A stretch of 64,000 nucleotides of DNA from Atribacterota bacterium. GTDB lineage: Bacteria > Atribacterota > Atribacteria > Atribacterales > Caldatribacteriaceae. Position 1 is the first letter of the stretch. Each line of letters opens with the position of its first letter. Under the pieces are notes generated by a model that had not been told where the DNA came from, searched no databases, and saw nothing but the letters and a program-made list of their open reading frames with translations. A program made the position numbers and the translations under genes. The stretch is from assembly GCA_039638595.1 (NCBI GenBank), contig JBDIWM010000001.1, positions 85,633 to 149,632 on the forward strand, given 5' to 3'. Shown one piece after another: positions 37,162 to 45,529 of this stretch.

Positions 37162-38004
37162 ATGGGCAAAGTTTCATTATCGGTTTTGGTTCAGGCAGTT
37201 GAAGAATTACCCGTTTTACCGACGATTGTCCAAAGGGTGATACAGCTTACGGAGGACCCAAAATCGACCGCAAAAGACATCAACAATGTTTTGAGTCAAG
37301 ACCAGACTCTCACGGCGAAGGTCTTACGTCTGGCTAACTCTGCTTTTTATGGGTTTCCCCGCCGCATTTCCACCATCACCGAAGCCACAATCATCCTAGG
37401 TTTTCAGACCATTAAAAGCATCGTGATTGCCGCCACTGTAAGTGAGATACTCAAAAAATCGCTTCCGGGATATGCCCTGGAACAGGGAGAACTGTGGAAG
37501 CATTCTCAAACTTCGGCGATCGCCGCACGCATGCTCGCTCGAGAGACCAAGTTTCCTCGTCTGGAAGTCGCCTATACGGCCGCACTGCTTCACGATATCG
37601 GTAAACTCGTCCTGAATACGTACCTGAGTGATACATATCAGGAGGTCCTGGAAAAAGTGGAGGGTGAGCATCTTACCTTCACACAGGCAGAAGAAGCCGT
37701 ACTCGGTTTTAACCATGCCCAGGTCGGAGCAAAAATCTGCGAGAAATGGAATTTACCTGCGGAACTCGTCGAGACCATCGCCTTCCATCATGAACCAGAA
37801 AGGGCTACCATAACCCCGAAACTGGTGGCCATTACCCATATTGCCGACTTTATAAGCGTTTCGATCGGCATAGGAATGGGAATCGATGGATTTTTCTACG
37901 GCATATCCCCGGAAGCTGTAACCCTTTTGGGAATCAATGAAACGCTGATTGACCGTCTTTTAGTACAACTCACCGATGTTCTGGTTGACCAAGACAGTTT
38001 TTGA
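37162..38004 (+). CDS. HDOD-domain signalling protein
   Basis: A 280-residue HDOD protein: 'LPVLPTIVQRVIQLTEDP', 'ISQDQTLTAKVLRLANSAF'-like (here 'LSQDQTL'), 'AALLHDIGKLVL' and 'ETIAFHHEPERA'. HDOD is a degenerate HD phosphohydrolase fold found in signalling proteins; here HD and HH are kept. I chose the ATG at 37162 because the -10 element lies inside the longer open frame upstream. It is divergent from the chemosensory operon and is likely part of the same pathway. Confidence 0.9.
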   Translation: MGKVSLSVLVQAVEELPVLPTIVQRVIQLTEDPKSTAKDINNVLSQDQTLTAKVLRLANSAFYGFPRRISTITEATIILGFQTIKSIVIAATVSEILKKSLPGYALEQGELWKHSQTSAIAARMLARETKFPRLEVAYTAALLHDIGKLVLNTYLSDTYQEVLEKVEGEHLTFTQAEEAVLGFNHAQVGAKICEKWNLPAELVETIAFHHEPERATITPKLVAITHIADFISVSIGIGMGIDGFFYGISPEAVTLLGINETLIDRLLVQLTDVLVDQDSF

Positions 38005-38022
38005 GGGAAGGAGGGAAAAAAA

Positions 38023-38202
38023 TTGGAATGGCAAAAGGGAACCATGTCCAAGAGATCGCAATGTATTTTTTGCGGCTACGCCATTCAACCCTATGCACCC
38101 TGTGCCTTTCGAGAAAAAAATGGAGAAACAGAATGTGCTCACCTGCACTGCCTGAAAAAGCAGAATCCTGAAGAATTCGAAAAGCTCCAATCTCAGTCTT
38201 GA
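38023..38202 (+). CDS. Small Cys-rich protein, unknown
   Basis: A 59-residue frame starting at TTG 38023, with GGAGGG 8 bases upstream, 18 bases after the HDOD stop. It encodes 'CIFCGYAIQPYAPCAF' and later 'ETECAHLHCLKK': five Cys and two His that could bind zinc. An ATG at 38044 is a second possible start. The spacing suggests co-transcription with the HDOD gene. I recognise no family. Confidence 0.62.
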   Translation: MEWQKGTMSKRSQCIFCGYAIQPYAPCAFREKNGETECAHLHCLKKQNPEEFEKLQSQS

Positions 38203-38212
38203 GAAAGAATCC

Positions 38213-38882
38213 CTAATTTTTCAGCACTTTCGGAGAATTCAATTCTCGATTTATCTCACTAGCGATAAAGGAAGAAGCTCTGGTGTTGATTGTCTTCATT
38301 TCATGAGCCGTTTCTAAAGCTCGCTTCCAAAGAATTCTATTCCTCTTCCCAATCTGGCGTAAAGCCCAGCTCACGGCTTTTTTAACCATACGCCGCTCAT
38401 CGCAGGAAGCACACAAAAGAAGAGTAAAAATATTTCCCCACCATTCATTAATTACCAATATATTTCCCATGGACAGCGAGTTCTGCAATCATAGCAAAAC
38501 TTGACCTTTTGACAAATTCCTCCTTGCGTTCTGCAAAATCAAATATCTTTCGGTAAACATGACCAGTCCAAAGAAAAAGGTTTCCACAAACCTGGTCACA
38601 AATCTCCCAGTTGTCGAAATCCAGAACCCACCGTTCCATTTGCGCCTTCGTAACCAGTTTTGGGTCATCGACCATACTGGCAAGGAGCATAGTTTCCCGA
38701 ATTTGGAAGCTCCAGAGCGTCAGGGCTAATTCATGGCTTACACCAAGAGAACGGGTCTTCCTTCGGAGTTCAGGCACAGAAACACCCAGCGCTTTTTTAG
38801 GAGTAATGCCAAACCGTTTTATATCCTGGACAACTTCTTCATGAGCCAGGGCGGAAAGTTTTTACACAATTTCCTCTGCGGT
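38213..38882 (-). pseudogene. DNA alkylation repair protein (AlkD/COG4912), disrupted
   Basis: AlkD-type HEAT-like glycosylases remove alkylated bases. Two frames cover the protein: one with 'KRFGITPKKALGVSVPELRR', 'DDPKLVTKAQMERWVLDFDN', 'DFAERKEEFVKRSSFAMIAE' and the other with 'DERRMVKKAVSWALRQIGKR'. They can be joined if one G is added at the run 38466-38468. Near the N-terminus an in-frame TAA (38862-38864) stands where the context 'TAEEIV-KLSALAHEE' expects Glu (GAA). Two lesions suggest real decay, unlike cheA. Confidence 0.8.
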
Positions 38883-40471
38883 CAGTGCCAAACATTCCTT
38901 TTTACTTCAAAGAATGCACACCCTTCTCCTTCCTCAAAGAGCGTTTTTGATTTTTTCTTTCCCGCATCAAGCCCACTCAGATTGAGCGAGAGGAAAAAGC
39001 TCTGTTCTGGTTCCCAAAAGGAGGCCTCGACCTCGACACAATCCTCGATCTTTTTGCGTACAAAATATCTTTTCCCTGTCCATGCTTCGTCCTGAAATGA
39101 GTAAATACCCTCGGCTCCTACCGAAAATTCCTCATTTCCCAGACCCAGACCGAGAGTCATCTTTTCCCACTGAGCGTCCTCCAAATTATACTCTCCACGA
39201 GCATGAAGAAAACTCTCCTTTTCGTTACCCCAAATCAATTCCAGAGCAACCAGATTTTCCTTTTTGGGATCGAAGGAAAAAGGACTCTGTTCGGTGTCCA
39301 AAAAGCGGTACGAGAGTTTCAGATCAAGAGTCGGCGAAATCTCTTTTTCCCACCATACTGACCCTCCCAAACGGGGGATGGACTCCCCAGATTCGAAAGC
39401 AGTATGCCAGAAAAAAGCTTGAGCACCCCAAGAATCGCTCTGCCACTGAGCTCCCAGGTAAAGGTCTTCCCGCCACAAGGTGAGATCTTTTTCCTGAAAG
39501 CATCCGCTGCTCCAGTGCGCTTCCCAGGAAAAACCCTCTTCGCGTTTTTCCTCCAGGGAAAGAACGTATTGCGGAAAGCGAGAAAAGGTTACAGTGGTAC
39601 CATCCACTTCCACATGTTCGTTTCGGACTACAATACCCCAGAAAGAGAAAACTCCGCTTCGGAAACGAACATACCCACCCATTGTATCGTCCTTATCCCG
39701 ATAAAAATCTCCAAAAATCCTCGCTTCCCAGGGAAAAACAGTGAAAAGGAAATCGACGCCCCAGGAAAAACCCTGTCGAGTGGCCAATTCAGCCTGTGCT
39801 AAGAAAAGGCAATGGTCACCGAAGGGATACTCATAACGACCCCAAAGGTAATATCCTTTATCCCTTTCATACCCAAAATCCGGAGAAAAACCCCCTCCAC
39901 CACCTTGGAGTGAGACTGAATACCTGGGAATTTCCAGAATTTTCTGGTTCCGGATATATAAATCCAGACCTTCCATAACCAGACGTTCCTGCGGAAGAAC
40001 GACGACTTCTTTTACCCTTATACTATAAAGGGGTGGTGCACGATGACATCCGGTGAGGAGTACATGTTCTCCACGCCATTTTCCCTGAGCATACTGGATT
40101 TTCTGTCCCCGAAAAAGGAGTTCTCCCTGCTCTCCAAGCTTATAAAAAAGCTCAGCTTCTTTAACCCACCCCTCTTTTCGCTTAAAGGAATAATAAAAAG
40201 CACTCCCTCTCACGCGATTTGCACCCAGAGAGGCCTCCACAGGAACCGGAACCACCAGTTCAAGCTCTGGGAGAAAAAAAAGCGCGCGCTCAGTCTGAAC
40301 GCTGATTTCTTGCCAAGATACCATCACCTTCCCCCAGGCTTCGATCTTCCCTTCTTTTTCTCCGTATAGGATATTCTCGGCCCGAATCCGAATGCCATCC
40401 TCAGCAAAAAGGGGCAGAGTGAAACTAATGAACCATCCCAGAAAAAAAAGAAAAAAAATTTTTCGAGTCAT
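38882..40471 (-). CDS. LptD/OstA-like outer-membrane protein
   Basis: A 529-residue protein with a signal peptide ('FFLFFLGWFISFTLPLFA'), an OstA/LptA-like periplasmic domain ('AENILYGEKEGKIEAWGKV', about 30-130) and then a long run of amphipathic beta strands ending in Phe/Trp-rich segments. This layout resembles LptD, which inserts lipopolysaccharide into the outer membrane, though it is shorter than typical LptD (about 780). It supports a diderm cell. The ATG overlaps the previous stop (ATGA). Confidence 0.75.
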   Translation of the reverse strand: MTRKIFFLFFLGWFISFTLPLFAEDGIRIRAENILYGEKEGKIEAWGKVMVSWQEISVQTERALFFLPELELVVPVPVEASLGANRVRGSAFYYSFKRKEGWVKEAELFYKLGEQGELLFRGQKIQYAQGKWRGEHVLLTGCHRAPPLYSIRVKEVVVLPQERLVMEGLDLYIRNQKILEIPRYSVSLQGGGGGFSPDFGYERDKGYYLWGRYEYPFGDHCLFLAQAELATRQGFSWGVDFLFTVFPWEARIFGDFYRDKDDTMGGYVRFRSGVFSFWGIVVRNEHVEVDGTTVTFSRFPQYVLSLEEKREEGFSWEAHWSSGCFQEKDLTLWREDLYLGAQWQSDSWGAQAFFWHTAFESGESIPRLGGSVWWEKEISPTLDLKLSYRFLDTEQSPFSFDPKKENLVALELIWGNEKESFLHARGEYNLEDAQWEKMTLGLGLGNEEFSVGAEGIYSFQDEAWTGKRYFVRKKIEDCVEVEASFWEPEQSFFLSLNLSGLDAGKKKSKTLFEEGEGCAFFEVKRNVWH

Positions 40472-41238
40472 TCTTCCATTTTCTGTAACTCGCGAATCGT
40501 GTCTTTAACTTGCCTTATTTCTTGTTCAACCTTCTTCACTTCTTCCTCCAGGCGTCCTTTTTTGAGTTCCAATTCTTTGATCCGTTCCTCCAACCGGAGG
40601 ATTTCTTCCTCCAAACTCGGTTTCCATTCCGGGCGAGAGTAATCGGGCGCAACGTAAGGGTTGGCAAATTCAAGCTTTACCTCAGCACTAACCAAGTTCG
40701 GATCCAGAGAAACTTTGTTCACAACCAGAGCAATCGATTTTGTTTCCGGAGTAACAAAGGGGTTCCCGTTTTTGTCAAAACGGGGAAAATAGACTTTGCC
40801 GGTTACCTCCCTAAAAATTCGTTCTCCCAGCTCTTTGGAAAAGGTAACCGGAAATAACTCGCGCCCTTTATCGTCGACAAGATAGGTATTCTTTCCGAAA
40901 TCAATGGGATAGAGCGGTGCTCCCTTTAATTTTTTGATGGTTATTTCAAAAACAAGATACCGACCGAGCTGTTCCCGCTGAATAAAATCCCGATGGTACG
41001 CCAGTTGTTCCTCCAAAGAAAGGAGATTCTCCTTGCCATATTTTGCAACCCAGGCCTGGGTCAACTCTTCATTCCAGAACGTGGCTCGAACCGAAAAGGT
41101 ATTCTCCACGGTCACCGAACGCGTCCACCTCTTCAGTGTGTCGCGATACACCTGAGCATAATCGACTTCTGCCCAAGCCACATTGGCAAAAGCAAAAGTC
41201 ACGAGAAATACCGCAACCATCGTCCATAATTTTCTCAT
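40468..41238 (-). CDS. Exported protein with C-terminal coiled coil, unknown
   Basis: About 256 residues. Signal peptide 'LWTMVAVFLVTFAFANVAWA' is followed by a mixed domain and, from about 205, a strong coiled coil ('EEEILRLEERIKELELKKGR'). I do not recognise the family. The ATG at 41238 has AGGAAGGTGG upstream. It is co-transcribed with the LptD-like gene (4-base overlap) and the next exported protein, so an envelope role is likely. Confidence 0.78.
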   Translation of the reverse strand: MRKLWTMVAVFLVTFAFANVAWAEVDYAQVYRDTLKRWTRSVTVENTFSVRATFWNEELTQAWVAKYGKENLLSLEEQLAYHRDFIQREQLGRYLVFEITIKKLKGAPLYPIDFGKNTYLVDDKGRELFPVTFSKELGERIFREVTGKVYFPRFDKNGNPFVTPETKSIALVVNKVSLDPNLVSAEVKLEFANPYVAPDYSRPEWKPSLEEEILRLEERIKELELKKGRLEEEVKKVEQEIRQVKDTIRELQKMEE

Positions 41239-41252
41239 TTTCCACCTTCCTC

Positions 41253-42377
41253 TCAATCCCACTCTTCGAGTGGTTTAATCTCGATTTTCACCGGTGATTC
41301 ATCCTCTTCAAGAGACCGCTCCGAAGGAGAAACTCCTTCCAAGCCCTCAGTGGCCTCGAATTCCAGAGAACCACTGCTTTCCTTCTCCGAAGGTACTTCC
41401 TCTATCGTCCAGGACTCCTCTGGAGATTCTTGAAGTACATCTTCCTGGGGTGTCCAGCCCAGAAGAGGTCCTGAAACATCTCTCTCTTCACCAATTTCCA
41501 CAAAAAACTCCGTTCCCTTTTCCACTTTTACCGGATCTCCCTGCACAAAGACCCCAGCCACGGCTCCCAGAGGACCGAGAATGGCAAGACCAGCAACGCT
41601 TGCCCCAACCGCGTAGGCCAGAGCCTTGTTCTCCTGAATCGCTTTCTCACCCAAAGTAAGAGGAAGCGACGTGCCATCAACCGCCTGGATGCTTCCAAAG
41701 TCGATCTGCAACCGTCCGGAACGACCAAAAGCTCCTTTGCGACGCACCTTTGTCAATCTCCCCTCCCCCTTTGTTCCTTTAGCAATGACCACAACACCGT
41801 CCACCTGGACATCTTCCATAACCTCATAGGGAACCGGATCGCCAACTTCATTTTTTTCCGAATTGAGCGACGTGCGCAGCGCAATCTTGACCAGAGTCTC
41901 CCGAGGAACTTTCACGGTGAAGGCTTTCACCTGTGCAGGATTGACACACGTCTTATACAGACGGTCGACCCTTACTCCAATGGGTTCATCACTGACCACA
42001 CCAAAGATCAGCTTTTCCAGTTCTTCCAATTCTGAAACTAAAATTCCGGTCGAAGATGGTTCAGAACGGAGCGTCAAACGAATAGCCCGAATCTTGAAAT
42101 CAAGCGATGGTTCTTCTCTTGTGCCAGTTAGAATAAACGTCTTGAGTGTCTGAGTTCTTTCCATAAGCGTCCCCGAAAGGGTATCACCGATAAGCTCCCT
42201 CTCAACCTTTTCAATGCGAGCCAGAACACTCCCGCTCTGAGGAACGCCATAGAGAATCTTCTCCATAGCTTCAAGGTCCTTCACCAGTGGCGAAACAACC
42301 TGTTCCTGAGGAAACGTTGAACAGCACAACCACAACACCCAAACAATCACCACTCCCGCACTCACCAATTTTTTCAT
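41253..42377 (-). CDS. Exported protein, unknown, with acidic C-terminus
   Basis: About 374 residues. Signal peptide 'LVSAGVVIVWVLWLCCS' has a Cys pair that could make it a lipoprotein. 'LEAMEKILYGVPQSGSVLAR' and 'LEELEKLIFGVVSDEPIGVR' are two copies of a short repeat that I recognise from exported proteins of unknown role. A beta domain follows (about 175-300), and the last 70 residues are Glu/Ser-rich. The ATG at 42377 has GGGAGG upstream. It lies between a GGDEF regulator and the coiled-coil protein. Confidence 0.75.
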   Translation of the reverse strand: MKKLVSAGVVIVWVLWLCCSTFPQEQVVSPLVKDLEAMEKILYGVPQSGSVLARIEKVERELIGDTLSGTLMERTQTLKTFILTGTREEPSLDFKIRAIRLTLRSEPSSTGILVSELEELEKLIFGVVSDEPIGVRVDRLYKTCVNPAQVKAFTVKVPRETLVKIALRTSLNSEKNEVGDPVPYEVMEDVQVDGVVVIAKGTKGEGRLTKVRRKGAFGRSGRLQIDFGSIQAVDGTSLPLTLGEKAIQENKALAYAVGASVAGLAILGPLGAVAGVFVQGDPVKVEKGTEFFVEIGEERDVSGPLLGWTPQEDVLQESPEESWTIEEVPSEKESSGSLEFEATEGLEGVSPSERSLEEDESPVKIEIKPLEEWD

Positions 42378-42388
42378 ATTTTCCTCCC

Positions 42389-43384
42389 TCACTCCCCACG
42401 AAGCTCTTTTTCCTCCCAAACAGGTTCTTTGATCTCCTTCCAACCCACCACCTGATTACGTCCCCGGTTTTTTGCCTCATAAAGCGCTTGATCCGCCCGA
42501 GAGAGCAGTTCAATCTCGTCTTTTGCTTCTTCCCGCCCACACACCCCACAGGAAATGGTGACCACTCCATACGGAGGATTATGGGGATGAGGGAGGGAAA
42601 GTTTCTCGATTTGACTTTTCATACGCTGTGCTACCAACTTTCCAATTTCTTCCCCAGAATCAAAACACAGCACCACAAATTCTTCTCCTCCAAACCGAGC
42701 CAGAAAGTCCCCCCGACGAATAGCACTATTAAAAACCGAAGCTAAAGTCGATAACAACTCGTCTCCCTGCAAGTGACCAAAGGTGTCATTATAGTGCTTG
42801 AAACGGTCCAAATCAATCATGATCAAACTGTAAGGGATTTGATGACGAACGTACTGAGACTCTAATTTTACCAGCCAATCATCAAAAACCCTGCGATTCG
42901 GAAGACCAGTCAAAGGGTCAAAAAACGCTAAGCGTTCCAGTTCCCGGTTGAGTTTTTCCAGCTCCCGGACATATTTACGGAGTTTTATTTGTGTTCCCAC
43001 CCGAACCAGAAGTTCTTGAGGGTGAATTGGTTTTAACAGATAATCGTTTCCTCCGGCTTCAAAACTCTGGATACGAGCCTGTTCATCTTCCACCGCGGTG
43101 AGAAAAATAATAGGTAAGGTGACGAGTTCAGAACGATTACGCAATGCTCTACAGAACGAAAACCCATCTCCATCGGGAAGCACAATATCAAGCAGCACCA
43201 GGTCATACTCCTCAAGGCCCGAAGAAGTCAGGAAGTCCCAGCCGGTAGCAAAAGTTTTAACCTCAAAGCCCTGTTCTTCCAGAATATCCTTGACCAGATA
43301 CCGGATGAACTGTGAATCATCCACGACGGCAATTTTGATTCGTTCGTCCCTCTCGGCTTGTTTCCTTTCTGAGGATTCAATCAT
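42389..43384 (-). CDS. Response regulator with GGDEF diguanylate cyclase domain
   Basis: About 331 residues. A receiver with Asp66 ('DLVLLDIVLPDGDG') leads to a GGDEF domain: 'DPLTGLPNRRVFDDWL', 'MIDLDRFKHYNDTFGHLQGD' and the active-site 'RFGGEEFVVL'. It should make cyclic di-GMP on phosphorylation. No RxxD inhibitory site is obvious. It overlaps the activase gene by 8 bases. It complements the HD-GYP regulator at 22774. Confidence 0.93.
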   Translation of the reverse strand: MIESSERKQAERDERIKIAVVDDSQFIRYLVKDILEEQGFEVKTFATGWDFLTSSGLEEYDLVLLDIVLPDGDGFSFCRALRNRSELVTLPIIFLTAVEDEQARIQSFEAGGNDYLLKPIHPQELLVRVGTQIKLRKYVRELEKLNRELERLAFFDPLTGLPNRRVFDDWLVKLESQYVRHQIPYSLIMIDLDRFKHYNDTFGHLQGDELLSTLASVFNSAIRRGDFLARFGGEEFVVLCFDSGEEIGKLVAQRMKSQIEKLSLPHPHNPPYGVVTISCGVCGREEAKDEIELLSRADQALYEAKNRGRNQVVGWKEIKEPVWEEKELRGE

Positions 43385-44426
43385 GCACTCGACACTCACT
43401 TAGGGGACAGCTGCCCTCCCCAGATTCAAAAATCGGTTTCTTCTCCTGCGCCTCTCCCATTTTTCTCTTGACCGTAACTGGAGACCACTTCCCGCAGCGG
43501 CTTCCCCATAACGCTTTTACCTCGTTATCCTCGGTCAATGTGACAATCTCGCAGCTATTCGGACAGTCTTCACAGGTAAAGCTCCGGCTCTCAAAATGAC
43601 GCTCGACAACCTCGAAACCCTGGAAAGCAGAACGCTCACCCACATACTCCATGGCCAGAATCGCTGCTCCCCAGGCTCCCATCACTCCATGTTCAGGTGG
43701 AACGATGATCTGCTTCTCTCCCCGAAAGAAATCAACAAAAGCCTGGACAATGCCCTGATTGGCTGCTACACCACCCTGAAAAACAATGGGATCTTCGATG
43801 GTTTTTCCGGTAGCCAGATTGTTAATAAAATTACGTACCAGTGCTTCACACAGACCCCTGATAATTTCCGCTTTTCCAAAACCCAACTGTTGCTTGTGAA
43901 TCATATCAGATTCGGCAAAAACCGTGCACCGCCCAGCGATTCGTACCCCTTGGTGGGCCTGCAAGGCCAACTCTCCAAACTGCTCGATTGGTACGTTCAG
44001 GCGGACAGCTTGATGCTCAAGAAATGATCCGGTACCAGCTGCACACACTGTGTTCATGGCAAAATCCTCTACAATTCCATCCCGAATCACGATGAGTTTA
44101 GAGTCCTGTCCTCCAATTTCAAATACGGTTCGTACCTCAGGAACGCGAGTAATTGCTGCAACCGCGTGAGCAGTGATTTCATTCTTGATAATATCCGCTC
44201 CGACCACAACACCCGCCAGATGACGAGCGCTTCCAGTGGTACCAACCCCCCTGATGAAACCTCCTTCGGGGAGCCGTTTCTTGATATATCGCAAACCATC
44301 CTTCAAGGCATGAATGGGGTCACCGCTCGTTCGGAGATAACAGCTGGCGAGGATACTTTTGCGTTTGTCCATAAGGACCAGTTTGGTGGTCACCGACCCA
44401 ACATCGACTCCTAAGAAGAGATCCAC
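43377..44426 (-). CDS. 2-hydroxyacyl-CoA dehydratase activase (HgdC-like ATPase)
   Basis: A 349-residue ASKHA-fold ATPase: 'LGVDVGSVTTKLVLMDKR', 'FEIGGQDSKLIVI', 'NTVCAAGTGSFLEHQA' with the [4Fe-4S] Cys, 'GRCTVFAESDMIHKQQ' with a second possible ligand, and 'VFQGGVAANQGI'. HgdC-type activases inject electrons into dehydratases or double-cubane-cluster proteins. A C-terminal Cys-rich extension (about 275-330: 'FTCEDCPNSCEIV', 'GSRCGKWSP') is unusual. It is followed upstream by two partner genes. Confidence 0.9.
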   Translation of the reverse strand: MDLFLGVDVGSVTTKLVLMDKRKSILASCYLRTSGDPIHALKDGLRYIKKRLPEGGFIRGVGTTGSARHLAGVVVGADIIKNEITAHAVAAITRVPEVRTVFEIGGQDSKLIVIRDGIVEDFAMNTVCAAGTGSFLEHQAVRLNVPIEQFGELALQAHQGVRIAGRCTVFAESDMIHKQQLGFGKAEIIRGLCEALVRNFINNLATGKTIEDPIVFQGGVAANQGIVQAFVDFFRGEKQIIVPPEHGVMGAWGAAILAMEYVGERSAFQGFEVVERHFESRSFTCEDCPNSCEIVTLTEDNEVKALWGSRCGKWSPVTVKRKMGEAQEKKPIFESGEGSCPLSECRVHD

Positions 44427-45529
44427 GAGACATCGACCTCCGTTACGCTTCTCCTTTTCTTTCTTCGTTCCAGAACATCGACAAAGGCCTCCACTCGAGT
44501 CACAAGGCCTGCTTCACCAGAATGTTCATCGATCGCCAGATGGAGAATGGGTAAATTATAATCTTTGCTCACTGTGCTGAGAATACCCTTAGCCACAATC
44601 TCAGGCATGCAGGTAAAAGGGTAAAGATGCACCACACCATCAAAACCCTTTTTCGCGTAGCGAACGGCGCTTCCAACACTGTCAATTCCTTCCCCACCCA
44701 CAAAACGTTTGAGATAGGGCCGAGCCATCTCCCACGCTTCCAGTTTCTCCCGAGAACGCAACAATGGAAGAGTATGCAGAACGTACTCCACCGTTGAAAC
44801 CGAGTTATGCACGTAGACACCCAGATCCCCCAGAATCCGCTCCACGTTGAAGTTGATTCGAGTTTCCTGAGCAACATAGACCTCGCCAACGATACCCACT
44901 TTGATGAGATCCTCTTGATGCGCTCGCCGCACAAGAGAAGCAAGGGCTTCCTCAGCCTCTTTTCGAATAATCGAAAAATCATCCACGCTTTCAATATTCC
45001 GAAGTCGTTCAATCGCACCGTCTATAATGCGATCCAAATCTTCTTTTTTTTCTACCTGACAGCGCAAAGCCCGACGCTGGGCCTCCAAATCCTCCGTAAA
45101 ACGCAACACCTTCCAGGCCAAAGACGCAGCTTTGATAACACGTAGCGACGCAATTTTCCCTCCAGCCATGCTTCGAAGGGCGTCCAAAAAGGCCTTCATT
45201 CCATACCGGGGATGGTCGATGAGTACAAACTGGACATCGTACCCCAAATCCTCAAGAATCAGACGCTGAATCTGACCATAATACCCAAAACGGCATGGGC
45301 CAACACCCCCCGCCATGAAGAGTGTATCAGCTCCCTGCTCAATACCTTCGATAAAATTACCCAGAGTTACCTTCAGCGGAAAACAGGCATTCTGAGGAGC
45401 AAGCTTCACCCCTATCTCGATGGTTTTCTGCGTAATTGGAGGAGGGGGAACAATTTCGATGCCCAAAAGGGGATAAAGAATCCCCAGAGCCACATCAAGA
45501 TGCAAAAGATGAGGAAAGGTTGCTTTCAC
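44411..45529 (-). CDS. Acyl-CoA dehydratase activase-related protein (COG3581)
   Basis: A 372-residue protein with 'LAPQNACFPLKVTLGNF', 'LFMAGGVGPCRFGYYGQIQ', 'LYPFTCMPEIVAKG' and 'LHLAIDEHSGEAGLVTRVEA'. The conserved Cys residues (about 46, 82 and 307) suggest an iron-sulfur site. This family accompanies HgdC-like activases; its exact reaction is unknown. It overlaps the activase by 16 bases and the next gene by 35 bases. Confidence 0.85.
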   Translation of the reverse strand: MKATFPHLLHLDVALGILYPLLGIEIVPPPPITQKTIEIGVKLAPQNACFPLKVTLGNFIEGIEQGADTLFMAGGVGPCRFGYYGQIQRLILEDLGYDVQFVLIDHPRYGMKAFLDALRSMAGGKIASLRVIKAASLAWKVLRFTEDLEAQRRALRCQVEKKEDLDRIIDGAIERLRNIESVDDFSIIRKEAEEALASLVRRAHQEDLIKVGIVGEVYVAQETRINFNVERILGDLGVYVHNSVSTVEYVLHTLPLLRSREKLEAWEMARPYLKRFVGGEGIDSVGSAVRYAKKGFDGVVHLYPFTCMPEIVAKGILSTVSKDYNLPILHLAIDEHSGEAGLVTRVEAFVDVLERRKKRRSVTEVDVSWISS

